Shown here: positions 24,478 to 32,563 of the stretch, piece after piece
Layout: each line of letters starts with the position of its first letter
Position numbering within the stretch: the stretch's first letter is position 1
Assembly: GCA_002309855.1 (NCBI GenBank)
Contig: DBYD01000001.1
Coordinates: 1-32,563, forward strand
Reading direction: 5' to 3'
DNA length: 32,563 nucleotides
From: Bacteroidales bacterium UBA1195
GTDB lineage: Bacteria; Bacteroidota; Bacteroidia; Bacteroidales; WCHB1-69
Made by a program: the position numbers and the translations under genes
Notes under the pieces: generated by a model
What the model saw: the letters and a program-made list of their open reading frames with translations, nothing else
Told to the model about the DNA's origin: nothing
Database searches by the model: none

Positions 24478-25890
24478 ATGCGCAGGTCAGGATTTGTGTT
24501 GGTCGGACGGTTACTGGTTCTGCTCCTTTTTTTGGGCGGACCGTCTGCCGCTATTGCGCAGCAGGGCGGAAAAAAAGGAAAGTCGGAACTTACTGAAATG
24601 GAGCAGTTGGCCAACACAGCACTATTTGTGGATGCGGTTAAGGAGCGGCTTAACGAAAACTACGACTTGGCTGAGGAGATGCTGCACCAGGTGATTGTCA
24701 TGGAACCCTCGCATGATGCTGCACATTATGAACTGGCCATCCTGATGGTGTTGAAAGGACGGATGCAGGAGGCGTTGCAGGAGGCGGAAACAGCAGCATC
24801 ATTCGATCCGGAAAACCACTGGTACAAGGTGATGCTGGGAGACCTGTACAACCAGTCGGGGCAGTTCCGGCAGGCGGAGGGATATTGGAAGGAATTGTCG
24901 GAGAAATATCCTGATAACATTGACTATTTGAATAATTATGCCTACTCTCTGACGCAGCAGAACCGGTTTAAGGAGGCGTTGAAGGTGTATGATGTCATGC
25001 AGAGCCAGCTCGGATTGAACGAGCAGTTGTGCGAAACCAAAAAGAATATCTGGGTTTACCTGAAGAAACCGGATGCGGCCGTGGCGGAGCTGAAGCCCCT
25101 GATGGAGGCTTTCCCCGGTGAGTCGAAATATTACATTGAGGCGGCGCAAGTCTTTTTCACATTCAAAAAGGAGAAAAAGGGTGTGGCTTATCTGGAGGCG
25201 GCGCAGCGTGTTGACTCTACGGATGAGAAGCTGCAGATGACACTTTATGACTATTATGCCAAACATAAAAGAGAGAAGGAGGCATACGCCTGTCTGCGAC
25301 GTATTGTCGGCAACCCTGCCGTTCCCATCGAACCCAAGCGTAAAGTGTTAAGTGGATATTATCTTCTTGCTCAGCAAGATACCTCATATAATCGTGAAAT
25401 CAACCCGTTGCTTGATCTTCTGGTCGGTGCACATCCGCAACAGGCGGAAAGCTGGTCGTTGCGGGCCGATTTCATGATTCAGCAGCATCGTTTCAATGAG
25501 GCGTTGTCTGATTTGGAAAATGTGCTGGCATTGGATTCTTCCAAAAGCATCGTGTGGGAGTATTACATTACAATACTGCTGCAGATGAACAGGCCGGTGG
25601 AGGCGGCAAAGGCTGGGGAAAGGGCTTCACAGCTTTTTCCGACACAGGCCATTCCATATTTTGCCATGGCTGCCGGTGCAATGGAGGAGCAGGATTATGG
25701 GACTGTCGTCAGCCATTTGCAGTCTGCACTAAAGTATGTTTCTGATAATCCTGCATTTGTTTCGGACATTTATCGCATGTTGGCACGGGCTTATGAGGCG
25801 ATGGGCAGCTATTCCAAGGCGGAAGAGGCTGAAACCAAACGGGCTGAATACAAGCGGCAGGCGGATATGCTTCAAAAACGGAAAAAATAG
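24478..25890 (+). CDS. Secreted TPR protein
   Basis: The 470-residue protein begins MRRSGFVLVGRLLVLLLFLG and has a signal peptide ending near SAAIAQQ. A string of TPRs covers nearly the entire mature chain: VDAVKERLNENYDLAEEMLH near 45, HYELAILMVLKGRMQEALQE, YLNNYAYSLTQQNRFKEALK near 155, and DIYRMLARAYEAMGSYSKAE near 440. It resembles the outer-membrane-associated TPR proteins found after dut in Bacteroidales. The frame is open into dut, but an upstream start would add Trp/Arg-rich shadow sequence, so I use the ATG one base after the dut stop. The specific partner is unknown. A DUF721 gene follows after 24 bases. Confidence 0.85.
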   Translation: MRRSGFVLVGRLLVLLLFLGGPSAAIAQQGGKKGKSELTEMEQLANTALFVDAVKERLNENYDLAEEMLHQVIVMEPSHDAAHYELAILMVLKGRMQEALQEAETAASFDPENHWYKVMLGDLYNQSGQFRQAEGYWKELSEKYPDNIDYLNNYAYSLTQQNRFKEALKVYDVMQSQLGLNEQLCETKKNIWVYLKKPDAAVAELKPLMEAFPGESKYYIEAAQVFFTFKKEKKGVAYLEAAQRVDSTDEKLQMTLYDYYAKHKREKEAYACLRRIVGNPAVPIEPKRKVLSGYYLLAQQDTSYNREINPLLDLLVGAHPQQAESWSLRADFMIQQHRFNEALSDLENVLALDSSKSIVWEYYITILLQMNRPVEAAKAGERASQLFPTQAIPYFAMAAGAMEEQDYGTVVSHLQSALKYVSDNPAFVSDIYRMLARAYEAMGSYSKAEEAETKRAEYKRQADMLQKRKK

Positions 25891-25914
25891 GATCAACCAA
25901 AATAATAGATTCTG

Positions 25915-26220
25915 ATGTATCCGCGATATCCGAAAAACGAATCCGAGCATCTTATCGGGGATGTGATACAAAAGGTGATGAAGGAGACCTCATTGTTGCG
26001 TCCTTTTGTGGAACGGCGTGCGGCGATGGTGTGGAAGGATGTGGTTGGTCCGCTGATTGCGCAGTACACCTCAAAAGTGGAGCTGAAGGGGGATACGCTT
26101 TATGTGCATGTGCTCTCCCCACTTGTCCGCAATGAGTTGCTGCTGCTGCGTGATGAAATCTTGGTGAAAATGCACCGTGAAATTGACGAACGGCTGCTTA
26201 AAAAGATTGTCATACGGTAA
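25915..26220 (+). CDS. DUF721 (DciA-like) protein
   Basis: A 101-residue protein with the DUF721 pattern: LIGDVIQKVMKETSLLRPFV, then VWKDVVGPLIAQYTSKVELK and DTLYVHVLSPLVRNELLLLR. In other bacteria DUF721 proteins of the DciA type load the replicative helicase where DnaC is missing. This Bacteroidetes version is just the KH-like domain, and the helicase role here is inference. It closes the dut-TPR-DUF721 run. After its stop comes an AT-rich 215-base gap holding the promoter and leader of the protease gene. Confidence 0.85.
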   Translation: MYPRYPKNESEHLIGDVIQKVMKETSLLRPFVERRAAMVWKDVVGPLIAQYTSKVELKGDTLYVHVLSPLVRNELLLLRDEILVKMHREIDERLLKKIVIR

Positions 26221-26249
26221 GGGAGGGATTTTTTTCCCCTGTTCTTTTT

Positions 26250-26280
26250 TTTGGGCATATTGTTTTTTTGATTATTTTTG
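26250..26280 (+). promoter_or_regulatory. Bacteroidetes-type promoter of the C10 protease gene
   Basis: TTTG at 26250-26253, exactly 19 bases, then TATTTTTG at 26273-26280 followed by C. Both elements match the consensus, the best promoter in the window. Transcription should start near 26287, which leaves a leader of about 150 bases before the ATG. Confidence 0.8.
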
Positions 26281-26286
26281 CAATCC

Positions 26287-26435
26287 TGTTTCTGAACGCT
26301 GATGCCCGGTAGGGCAAAACGGGAGGGGATAGGAAAAGCTTTGATTCCTACGCTTTTTCTGATAAATCTGTAAATTGGCTGCCAAAGGGAATTGGGCAGT
26401 CTTGATATTTGGTAATAAAACGCAATAGTTGTAAC
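26287..26435 (+). promoter_or_regulatory. Structured 5' leader with competing hairpins, class unknown
   Basis: The stretch between promoter and ATG holds several inverted repeats: TGCCC-GGTA-GGGCA at 26303-26316; AGGAAAAGC (26331-26339) with GCTTTTTCT (26352-26360), nine pairs including one G-U; TAGGAA (26330-26335) with TTCCTA (26345-26350), which excludes the previous stem; and CTGCC (26379-26383) with GGCAG (26395-26399). I see no open frame and recognise no riboswitch family. Control of the downstream gene is an inference. Confidence 0.35.
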
Positions 26436-29400
26436 ATGAAAAGATTTTTTATCCTTTGGGTTCTGGCTTTCACAAGCCTTTTCCTGACTGCGGCTCCGGT
26501 GGAGCCGAAAAAAGCCGTTGAAGTGGCTAAAAATTTTGTGGCACAGCATATCAACGGTGCCGAGAACCGTACTGCGAAGGTGGTTTATATCCATCCGATG
26601 CCGAAACATGCGGAGTCCGCCATTTATGCGGTGAATGTGGGCAATGCCTTTGTATTGGTCAGCGGTGACGATGTGGCGCATCCCATTTTGGGTTACAACC
26701 TTGACCGTCCCTGGCCTACGGAGGCGATATTGGGTAAAGATGCAAAACTTCCCTTACAGGTGAGCGGCTATTTGGATGACCTTGCCGCCCAAATAGCGTT
26801 TGCTGTAGACAGCAGTCTTGTTGCCGATCAGGAGATTCTTGACGAATGGGACAAGTATTCAAATAAGACTTCTGTACCGGCAAAAAAGTTGATGACCTCA
26901 AGTGCCGCACCGCGTGCCGCTGCAAACCTTCCGGATTCAGTAAATCCGTTGCTGACCACCACGTGGAATCAGGGCAAATACTACAATACTTTCTGCCCAA
27001 TGGATGTTAAAGGTCCTGACGGACATGTCTATGCCGGTTGTGTGGCCACATCTATGGCGCAAATCATCAACTATTGGGGCTATCCCGTACATGGCAGAGG
27101 TACCCATAGCTACACCGATTACAATTATGGTACATTAACTGTGAATTATGACAGTGCCCACTACGATTACGCCAATATGCCTTCCGTGCTCACCTCCACC
27201 AGCACGGTAGCGCAAATCAATGCCGTTGCCAAACTGATGTATGATTGTGGTGTGGCTGTCAACATGTCTTATGGCGTGAGTGGGAGCGGTGCATCTTCTT
27301 CATTTGCACGTAAAGGTCTGATCAATCATTTCCGATTCAGTTCAAACCTCAGTTATGTTCAAAAGACATCATACAGTAATGTTAGTTGGGATAGCTTGTT
27401 ACATGTGGAACTTGCTGCCAAACGTCCTGTGATGTATGGTGGCCACGGAACAGGAGGACACTCCTTCGTTTGTGATGGGTATAAGCAGGGCGGCTACTTC
27501 CATTTCAATTTTGGATGGAGTGGTTATTCAGATGGTTGGTATCTAAGTAGTGCTGTCAATCCTGGTAGTGATAATTTCAGTAGTTTGCAGGATGCTATTG
27601 TAGGTGTGATTCCGGACAGTTCTGACAACAATATTTTTGCACATGAAGGCACCCATTCCTTTTTCGTTGACCAACCTTTAGAATTTAATCAAAGCGGATC
27701 ATTTGATTATACAATGTATTTTATCTCTTCGGACACCTCAAATCCATTAACGTTGAAAATTCTTTCATTTTCTGGCAGAAAAATCACCATATATGATGGA
27801 AATAAAGGAAAGCTGCTTAGAACATTGAGCGATGAAACCTCCATTGATCTGTCTCCTGTGTATTCTACATCTCATACACTGACTGTAATTTCCGATATGG
27901 TGCCGGTTCCAAACATGTATAATACTTATTATTCCTCCTCATTAAATATGATTGTTGGTCAGAACAAAAGTAACCGTTTGCCTGTGGTTGAATTCCTCAG
28001 CGACTTGAGCGACACCGTTTATTCTGCCGGTCCCTTCACCATCAGGGCGAAAGTGGCCACACGGACCCCAGCCAAGATTGTGAATCCTTTCCTTGCCTAC
28101 AGTGTCACATACGAGGGCAAGACCAAGAAGGACTCCATAATGATGACCGCCGTGAAGGGCGATTCCATCTGGGAGGCCACCATTCCGCAGCAGTACTACG
28201 GCACAGAGGTCAACTATTCCATTTTCGGCCGCGACGCCAACGGCAACAACAGCCGTGCCACCGGCAGCTTTGTGAACAAGCGGCTCAAAGCCGGAAAAGT
28301 GAATGGTTTCACCTACTACATGCCGGCCGACACAACCGGAGGCAGCAGCTACAACTTGGCCATCATCTACCATGTCGGGTACACAAATTCGTTAAGCCGC
28401 TCCCTCTACCTTGCCTCAGAAATCAACCCGAAGAATGTCCCGATGACATTCTCCAAGTTGGCTTGGTATAACCGGACGAACACCACCGTTGTGACCCGCA
28501 ACATCAAAATATGGATGCTGGCCACCAACGACCAGACAACCGTAACCGGATTCATGGATCCTACCACATCGGGTGCGACCCTGGTGTACAACGGAACCAC
28601 CACCAGCCAGCTCAAATGGAACGAGGTGACACTGTCAAGACCGTTCACATTGCCAGCCGGCAAGAACCTCTACATCTTCTATGAGGGATGCGGCGGAACA
28701 ACTTCCAGCAACTACATATACTGGGCAGGACACTTGCAGAGCAACCGGTGCACCTACAACTACAGCGGAAGCTGGACAAGCTCCACCATGGTGCCGCTGA
28801 TCCGCCTTGGTATGGGCGGCAGTACCAACTTCGACTCCAACTCGGTTGCTCTGGCCAGCATCGACAACCCCACCGAGGTTACCGTGGCCGGCAAGCAGCC
28901 TGTCAAGGTCACCATCCAAAACACTGGTGACGGCTATCTGGACTACTGCAACGTGAACTGGACAGTGAACGGCGTGCTGCAAACCCCGAAGACCTGGAAA
29001 GGGCACCTCTACACCGATTTCTACGACACCCTGACCTTGGGAAGCTACACCCAGAAGCTGATGGGCTACGACACCATTACAGTGTGGGTGAGTAACCCCA
29101 ATAACAGGGTGGACTCAGTCCTCAACGATGACACCATCTCCACCAATGTGTTCGGATGCACCGGCGGAGCCCTGAAGGGAACCTACACCGTGGGTGGCGG
29201 AACCGGCACCAAGGTTGATTTCGCCACGCTTGAGGAAGCTGTCATGGCACTTACAATGTGCGGTCTGGGTGGTCCAGTTGAGATACGGCTCAATCCAGGC
29301 AAATACAACGGCATGGCAATCAGCGGACTTTTCCTGAACGGAAGCTCCAACAACACGGTGACCTTCACCTCTGCCACCGGCAAACGAGAGGATGTTGTCA

Positions 29401-30359
29401 TGAAAAGCACCAGCTCCACCACAGACATCATGCTGGAGAATGCCGGATACATCAACTTCCGCAACCTAACCATCGGCGACACAAACACCAGTGTTCAGAC
29501 GGTGCAGGTGGTTCAGAGCCTGACGGACATTTCGTTCCACAACTGCATCATCTACAGTATGCCGGGTTCCACCAACAGTCGGGCCTCATGCGTGTACAGG
29601 CCGACCAGCACCAACCACATGGTCAAGACGCTGCGCTTCACCAAGTGCCGTTTCTATGGCGGATACAACAACATCCACATGTGCTATGCGGGCACTTCCA
29701 ACACCGTATTCGGTTCTGTCATGGTTGACAGCTGCGAACTGCTGAACGCCTACTATAACGGATACTACAGTCCGAATGCCGGACACTACATCCTGACGGC
29801 GCGTGACAATTACATCCACAATGCGCCGAATGCCAGCACCTACACGGCTTTCCGCTTCGGCAGCATGACCTCCTATCTGGATTTGGACACTCTGGTGCGC
29901 AACCGCATCTGGTGCAATGCCACCTCCACCAACTATGGTGTATATGTCGGTCAGACCGTCAACTATTACGGACCGTTGGCCGGTAAGGACGCCATCATCC
30001 ACAACAACGAGTTCTTGATTACCGGCACCGCCGGAACCAGCTACGGTTTCTACTACGGCAACATGAGCTACATGGACTGGAGGCACAACACCTTCTACAT
30101 GAACACCACCGGTGCGCGTTACGGTATCTACAACACCAACACCGGAAATTATCGTTTCAATTTCTACGACAATCTTGTGTACATGGCCGGCTCCAGCGGC
30201 ACGGCGGAATGCATATTCAGTACCTCATGGCCCCCCCCCATACATGTATATGGGCAACAACGTCTACTACAACGAGCAGCGGCAGACCATCGGTCACGGC
30301 GCGAACAACATAAAGGACTGGCGCACGATGGTGAACAACGACTTCAACTCCAAGTATGA
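26436..30359 (+). CDS. C10 family cysteine protease (streptopain-like) with beta-helix extension, 5' part before a frameshift
   Basis: Signal peptide MKRFFILWVLAFTSLFLTAA. Residues ~21-150 resemble the Spi/propeptide of streptopain and P. gingivalis PrtT. The C10 catalytic domain is at ~175-395, with Cys202 in GCVATSMAQIINYW, His342 in GGHSFVCDGY and FNFGWSGYSDGWY after it. Next come a CUB-like stretch (~405-505), a jelly-roll-like segment with Gly/Thr-rich strands (~615-800), a CARDB-like domain (~805-905) and a Thr/Asn/Tyr-rich right-handed beta-helix from GTYTVGGG (~915). The start is the ATG at 26436, after the leader; an ATG 27 bases upstream lacks a signal peptide. At the C9 run (30231-30239) the frame shifts. 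Real sequence ends near residue 1265, and ~42 unrelated residues follow to a TGA at 30357-30359. The proper frame continues in the next entry. Confidence 0.88.
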   Translation: MKRFFILWVLAFTSLFLTAAPVEPKKAVEVAKNFVAQHINGAENRTAKVVYIHPMPKHAESAIYAVNVGNAFVLVSGDDVAHPILGYNLDRPWPTEAILGKDAKLPLQVSGYLDDLAAQIAFAVDSSLVADQEILDEWDKYSNKTSVPAKKLMTSSAAPRAAANLPDSVNPLLTTTWNQGKYYNTFCPMDVKGPDGHVYAGCVATSMAQIINYWGYPVHGRGTHSYTDYNYGTLTVNYDSAHYDYANMPSVLTSTSTVAQINAVAKLMYDCGVAVNMSYGVSGSGASSSFARKGLINHFRFSSNLSYVQKTSYSNVSWDSLLHVELAAKRPVMYGGHGTGGHSFVCDGYKQGGYFHFNFGWSGYSDGWYLSSAVNPGSDNFSSLQDAIVGVIPDSSDNNIFAHEGTHSFFVDQPLEFNQSGSFDYTMYFISSDTSNPLTLKILSFSGRKITIYDGNKGKLLRTLSDETSIDLSPVYSTSHTLTVISDMVPVPNMYNTYYSSSLNMIVGQNKSNRLPVVEFLSDLSDTVYSAGPFTIRAKVATRTPAKIVNPFLAYSVTYEGKTKKDSIMMTAVKGDSIWEATIPQQYYGTEVNYSIFGRDANGNNSRATGSFVNKRLKAGKVNGFTYYMPADTTGGSSYNLAIIYHVGYTNSLSRSLYLASEINPKNVPMTFSKLAWYNRTNTTVVTRNIKIWMLATNDQTTVTGFMDPTTSGATLVYNGTTTSQLKWNEVTLSRPFTLPAGKNLYIFYEGCGGTTSSNYIYWAGHLQSNRCTYNYSGSWTSSTMVPLIRLGMGGSTNFDSNSVALASIDNPTEVTVAGKQPVKVTIQNTGDGYLDYCNVNWTVNGVLQTPKTWKGHLYTDFYDTLTLGSYTQKLMGYDTITVWVSNPNNRVDSVLNDDTISTNVFGCTGGALKGTYTVGGGTGTKVDFATLEEAVMALTMCGLGGPVEIRLNPGKYNGMAISGLFLNGSSNNTVTFTSATGKREDVVMKSTSSTTDIMLENAGYINFRNLTIGDTNTSVQTVQVVQSLTDISFHNCIIYSMPGSTNSRASCVYRPTSTNHMVKTLRFTKCRFYGGYNNIHMCYAGTSNTVFGSVMVDSCELLNAYYNGYYSPNAGHYILTARDNYIHNAPNASTYTAFRFGSMTSYLDLDTLVRNRIWCNATSTNYGVYVGQTVNYYGPLAGKDAIIHNNEFLITGTAGTSYGFYYGNMSYMDWRHNTFYMNTTGARYGIYNTNTGNYRFNFYDNLVYMAGSSGTAECIFSTSWPPPIHVYGQQRLLQRAAADHRSRREQHKGLAHDGEQRLQLQV

Positions 30360-32205
30360 GAAGGTTGCCTTTGTCGATGTCTACGCCATGAACTTCCACA
30401 CCGGCGGAGTCAAGGGCGTGATTCCGCTTGACCCGGCTGTCAGGACCGACCTGGAGGGCAATCCGCGTGCAGCATACACCAATGCGGGCTGCTACCACGA
30501 CTTCATCCCCACCAACTACGATGCCAGCCTGCTGGAGATCACGCATCCTGAAAACGGTGCGGTCACCGGTTCCGCCGATTCGGTGCTTGTGACAATCCAG
30601 AACATGGGCAAGGCCGACCTGGCCTCCGTCACTGTACAGTGGAAACTGAACGGTGTGCTGCAGCAGCCTTACAGATGGGTTGCCGCCACAGGCAAGGAAC
30701 TTGCCTACGGCAAAACCGTATCCAAAGTCAACATAGGAAACTTCAAGGTTCCCTCAGGCCAGTACAGCATTGTGGTCTGGACGGAGAACCCGAACGGCTT
30801 CACCGACGCCAATATTTATAACGACACATGCCATATATCAGTCATACCCTGCACCCAACGCTTCGCAGGAACCTATACTGTTGGTGGGAACAACGCTGAC
30901 TTCAGCACCCCGGCTGAGGCATTCAGGATGATAAACCTCTGCGGAATATCTGCACCTGTCATTCTGAAGATACAGTCGGGTAACTACGGTGCTGTCACCA
31001 TTTCCGGTCCGGTGCAAGGTTCCAGCAGCACCAATACCATCACGGTTATTCCAGATGTCGGTGCCAAGGTTGTCATTGACGGCGGGTCTGGTACATCACT
31101 CTTACTGCATAACAGCGCACACTGGCACTTCCGCAACATCACCTTTGGCAACACCACCAACGGCACTGTCGGGGTGGAACTTAACGGAAAGGTTGAAAAT
31201 GTCAGTTTCAGGCACTGCAACATCTACGCCAGCACAAGCACCACCTTATCCAGCTACTATGCGGTATCCTACCCGAACTCTCCCAGTTTTCCATACTATC
31301 CTGTGGAAGTTGAGTTCGTGGGCAACAACATCAAGGGCGGATACTACAACATGTACCTCTACTACCTTGCTGGCGGAACCGCCAACATGACCGCCTCCAG
31401 TATAACGGTGGACAGCAACATCCTTAGTGAAGCCTACTGCAACGGCATCTACAACTGCTATTATTCCCACTACAAGAGCATGTCGCACAACACCATAACC
31501 AACCGGAAAAACTGCACCAACAACTACTACGGCATCTACAACTACTACTACAGCAATGTGGACAAGTTTGAGGGCAACCGCATACATGTGGTGACCTCCG
31601 GCACCGGCTACGGCATATTCTGGTACTACTACAAGAACTGCGCCTCCTACGGCGGATCCCCCGGCTCGATGGTGAACAACGAGATTATGGTTGAGGGCGG
31701 CGGCGGCACCAAGTACGGCATCTACCTCTACTGTCCGTACCAGAGCTGGGATCTGTACCACAACAGCATCTTTGTCAAATCCACCAGCGGGACGGCATAC
31801 GCAATTTATGTCTACAACACCAGCAGCTCCTACAAGATCACCATGAAGAACAACCTCTTCGTGAGCCAGAGCACCGGCACGAGCTACCCCTGCAACCTAA
31901 GCTCGTACTACACCAACTCATACGTGGTGCTGGACTATAACAACTATATCGACCTTTCCGGCAACTACATCGGATACGCAGGCTCCGCAATCACCACACT
32001 GGCCGCCTGGAGGTCCGCCACAGGAATGGACATGCATTCTGTCAGTGTCAAACCTGACTTCGTCGATTCGACAAAAAGTCTTGAATTAAATGACTACAGG
32101 CTATTCACTTGTCCGAAGATTGTAAATGTAGTGACTGATATTAATGGCAAAATACGGTTGGATAAAACATCCATGGGTGCCTATGAAGCAGATGTTCCTC
32201 AAAAA
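28846..32205 (+). repeat. Two-copy tandem domain repeat (CARDB + beta-helix), about 1.68 kb each
   Basis: Copy 1 runs about 28846-30519 and copy 2 about 30520-32205. Matching landmarks: VTIQNTGDGYLDY with NGVLQTP, against VTIQNMGKADLAS with NGVLQQP; KGTYTVGGGTGTKVDFATLEEA against AGTYTVGGNNADFSTPAEAF; the CG(L/I)xxPV stretch; FRNLTIGDT against FRNITFGNT; FHNCIIY against FRHCNIY; and a closing D-x-x-G-x-x-R-x-(7,8)-(A/G)-x-Y end motif. Conserved as protein, diverged as DNA. Confidence 0.8.
30231..30239 (+). repeat. Poly-C tract (C9) at the frame break
   Basis: Nine C in a row. With nine, the 5' frame goes on to a stop 118 bases later. With eight, it reads W-P-P-P-Y-M-Y-M-G-N-N and joins the long downstream frame without a break. 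Such runs slip in replication and are also common sequencing-error sites. Confidence 0.95.
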
Positions 32206-32563
32206 ATCATCAGACTTGGAGTTTGTGAGAATGATCTTCCTACAATGGGTATTAGATATAATGGCATTACCTACTATAAACCAGGAACTTATGTGGATAC
32301 CATACGGGGGTATAATGGTGGAGCTGACACTGTGGTTATCATATTGCTGAAAAGTTATCCTAATTATTCTGATACCATCTGGAAGACTTACTGTGACGGT
32401 GATAAGGTGAATGGGGTGACCTACACCTATACCAATGGCAAGCCCTATCTGGCCAGCACGGGCAAATACAAAACCTACGCCTGCCAGTGCGACAGCATCG
32501 TCTACACCTACGTGACTGTGAACAAGGCCTACCACACCAACGACGGGAATGTGACTGTTTGCG
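30241..32563 (+). CDS. Continuation of the C10 protease-adhesin: CARDB, beta-helix and adhesin repeats; partial
   Basis: This frame has no stop from the C9 tract to the window end (774 codons), and it completes the domain interrupted upstream, so it belongs to the same gene. It first finishes beta-helix 1 (YMYMGNNVYYNEQ, ending VRTDLEGNPRAAYTNAGCY). A second CARDB-like domain follows at 30520-30840 (VTIQNMGKADLASVTVQWKL). The second beta-helix starts at AGTYTVGGNNADFSTPAEAF (~30870) and ends with INGKIRLDKTSMGAYE (~32190). From 32214 come short adhesin repeats with CDSIVYTYVTV. The 3' end, where a T9SS sorting domain would be expected, is outside the window. If the break is real, this part would not be translated from the main start; the ATG at 30244 is not a likely start. 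Confidence 0.85.
32214..32563 (+). repeat. Adhesin-type short repeats, start of an array
   Basis: Two units of a pattern common in large Bacteroidetes surface adhesins (C-x-(G/N)-D ... G-x-x-Y-x-x-T ... CDSIVxxxxTV): one from GVCENDLPTMGIRYNGITYY, one from YCDGDKVNGVTYTYTNGKPY to CDSIVYTYVTVN. The window ends in DGNVTVC, which looks like the start of a third. Each unit is about 55-60 residues. Confidence 0.6.

Noticed and set aside
26221..26250. Weak hairpin (GGG...CCC) and T-run after the DUF721 gene as a terminator
   Set aside because: The stem is only 3-4 pairs around a T-rich loop, and the T-run overlaps the -33 promoter element. Not strong enough to call.
26301..26400. A known riboswitch (cobalamin, SAM, preQ1) in the protease leader
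   Set aside because: No consensus core of any of these classes could be matched by eye; only generic hairpins are visible.
30989..31390. Alternative-frame proteins within the protease-adhesin gene
   Set aside because: They are Ser/Thr/Pro-rich shadows of the long beta-helix frame, without signal peptide or family motifs.

Overview
The window is chromosomal DNA of a member of the Bacteroidota, most likely order Bacteroidales. Five features point there. S16 carries a long Ala/Glu/Lys tail, and genes lack Shine-Dalgarno sites. Several gaps hold the Bacteroidetes promoter pair (TTTG, about 19 bases, TAnnTTTG). There are type IX secretion (T9SS) signatures: a PorE-like protein and a C-terminal sorting domain. 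There is also a C10 cysteine protease. The base composition is near 50% GC with AT-rich gaps. I cannot name genus or species.

Layout. 1-590: tail of a thioredoxin-like/DsbD-type gene, then smpB. 594-1643: secreted RHS/YD-like protein. 1586-3180 (minus): small DMT-family membrane protein (DUF486) and cinA. 3306-4458: rpsP-rimM. 4585-7449: secreted TPR protein and a PorE-like TPR/beta-propeller/OmpA protein, ending at a bidirectional terminator shared with the facing operon. 7524-12821 (minus): pheT, the C-terminal half of a split transketolase, and typA. 13098-21090: a long, tightly spaced run of queA, coaX, an outer-membrane beta-barrel protein, a TPR protein, lptC and two homologous secreted proteins of unknown function. 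21087-23903 (minus): a compact overlapping set in transcription order Bax-inhibitor-1-like, DUF4369 lipoprotein, nth, truA. 24045-26220: dut, TPR lipoprotein-like or secreted protein, DUF721/DciA-like. 26436 to the window end: a very large secreted C10 (streptopain-like) protease. It continues into two CARDB plus beta-helix units and then adhesin-type repeats, and it runs off the window.

How they work together. Most genes are housekeeping: trans-translation (smpB), ribosome assembly (rpsP, rimM, typA), tRNA charging and modification (pheT, queA, truA), nucleotide and CoA supply (dut, coaX) and repair (nth, cinA). The accessory theme is the cell envelope and T9SS export: PorE-like protein, lptC cluster, T9SS sorting domain at 18250-19794, and the giant protease-adhesin.

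Points to look at first: the C9 homopolymer at 30231-30239 that shifts the reading frame in the middle of the protease-adhesin gene; the tandem pair of unrecognised secreted proteins, only one of which carries a T9SS sorting domain; the structured leader with competing hairpins before the protease gene; and the transketolase C-terminal half lying between pheT and typA without its N-terminal partner. No tRNA, rRNA, CRISPR array, insertion sequence or phage gene was seen.
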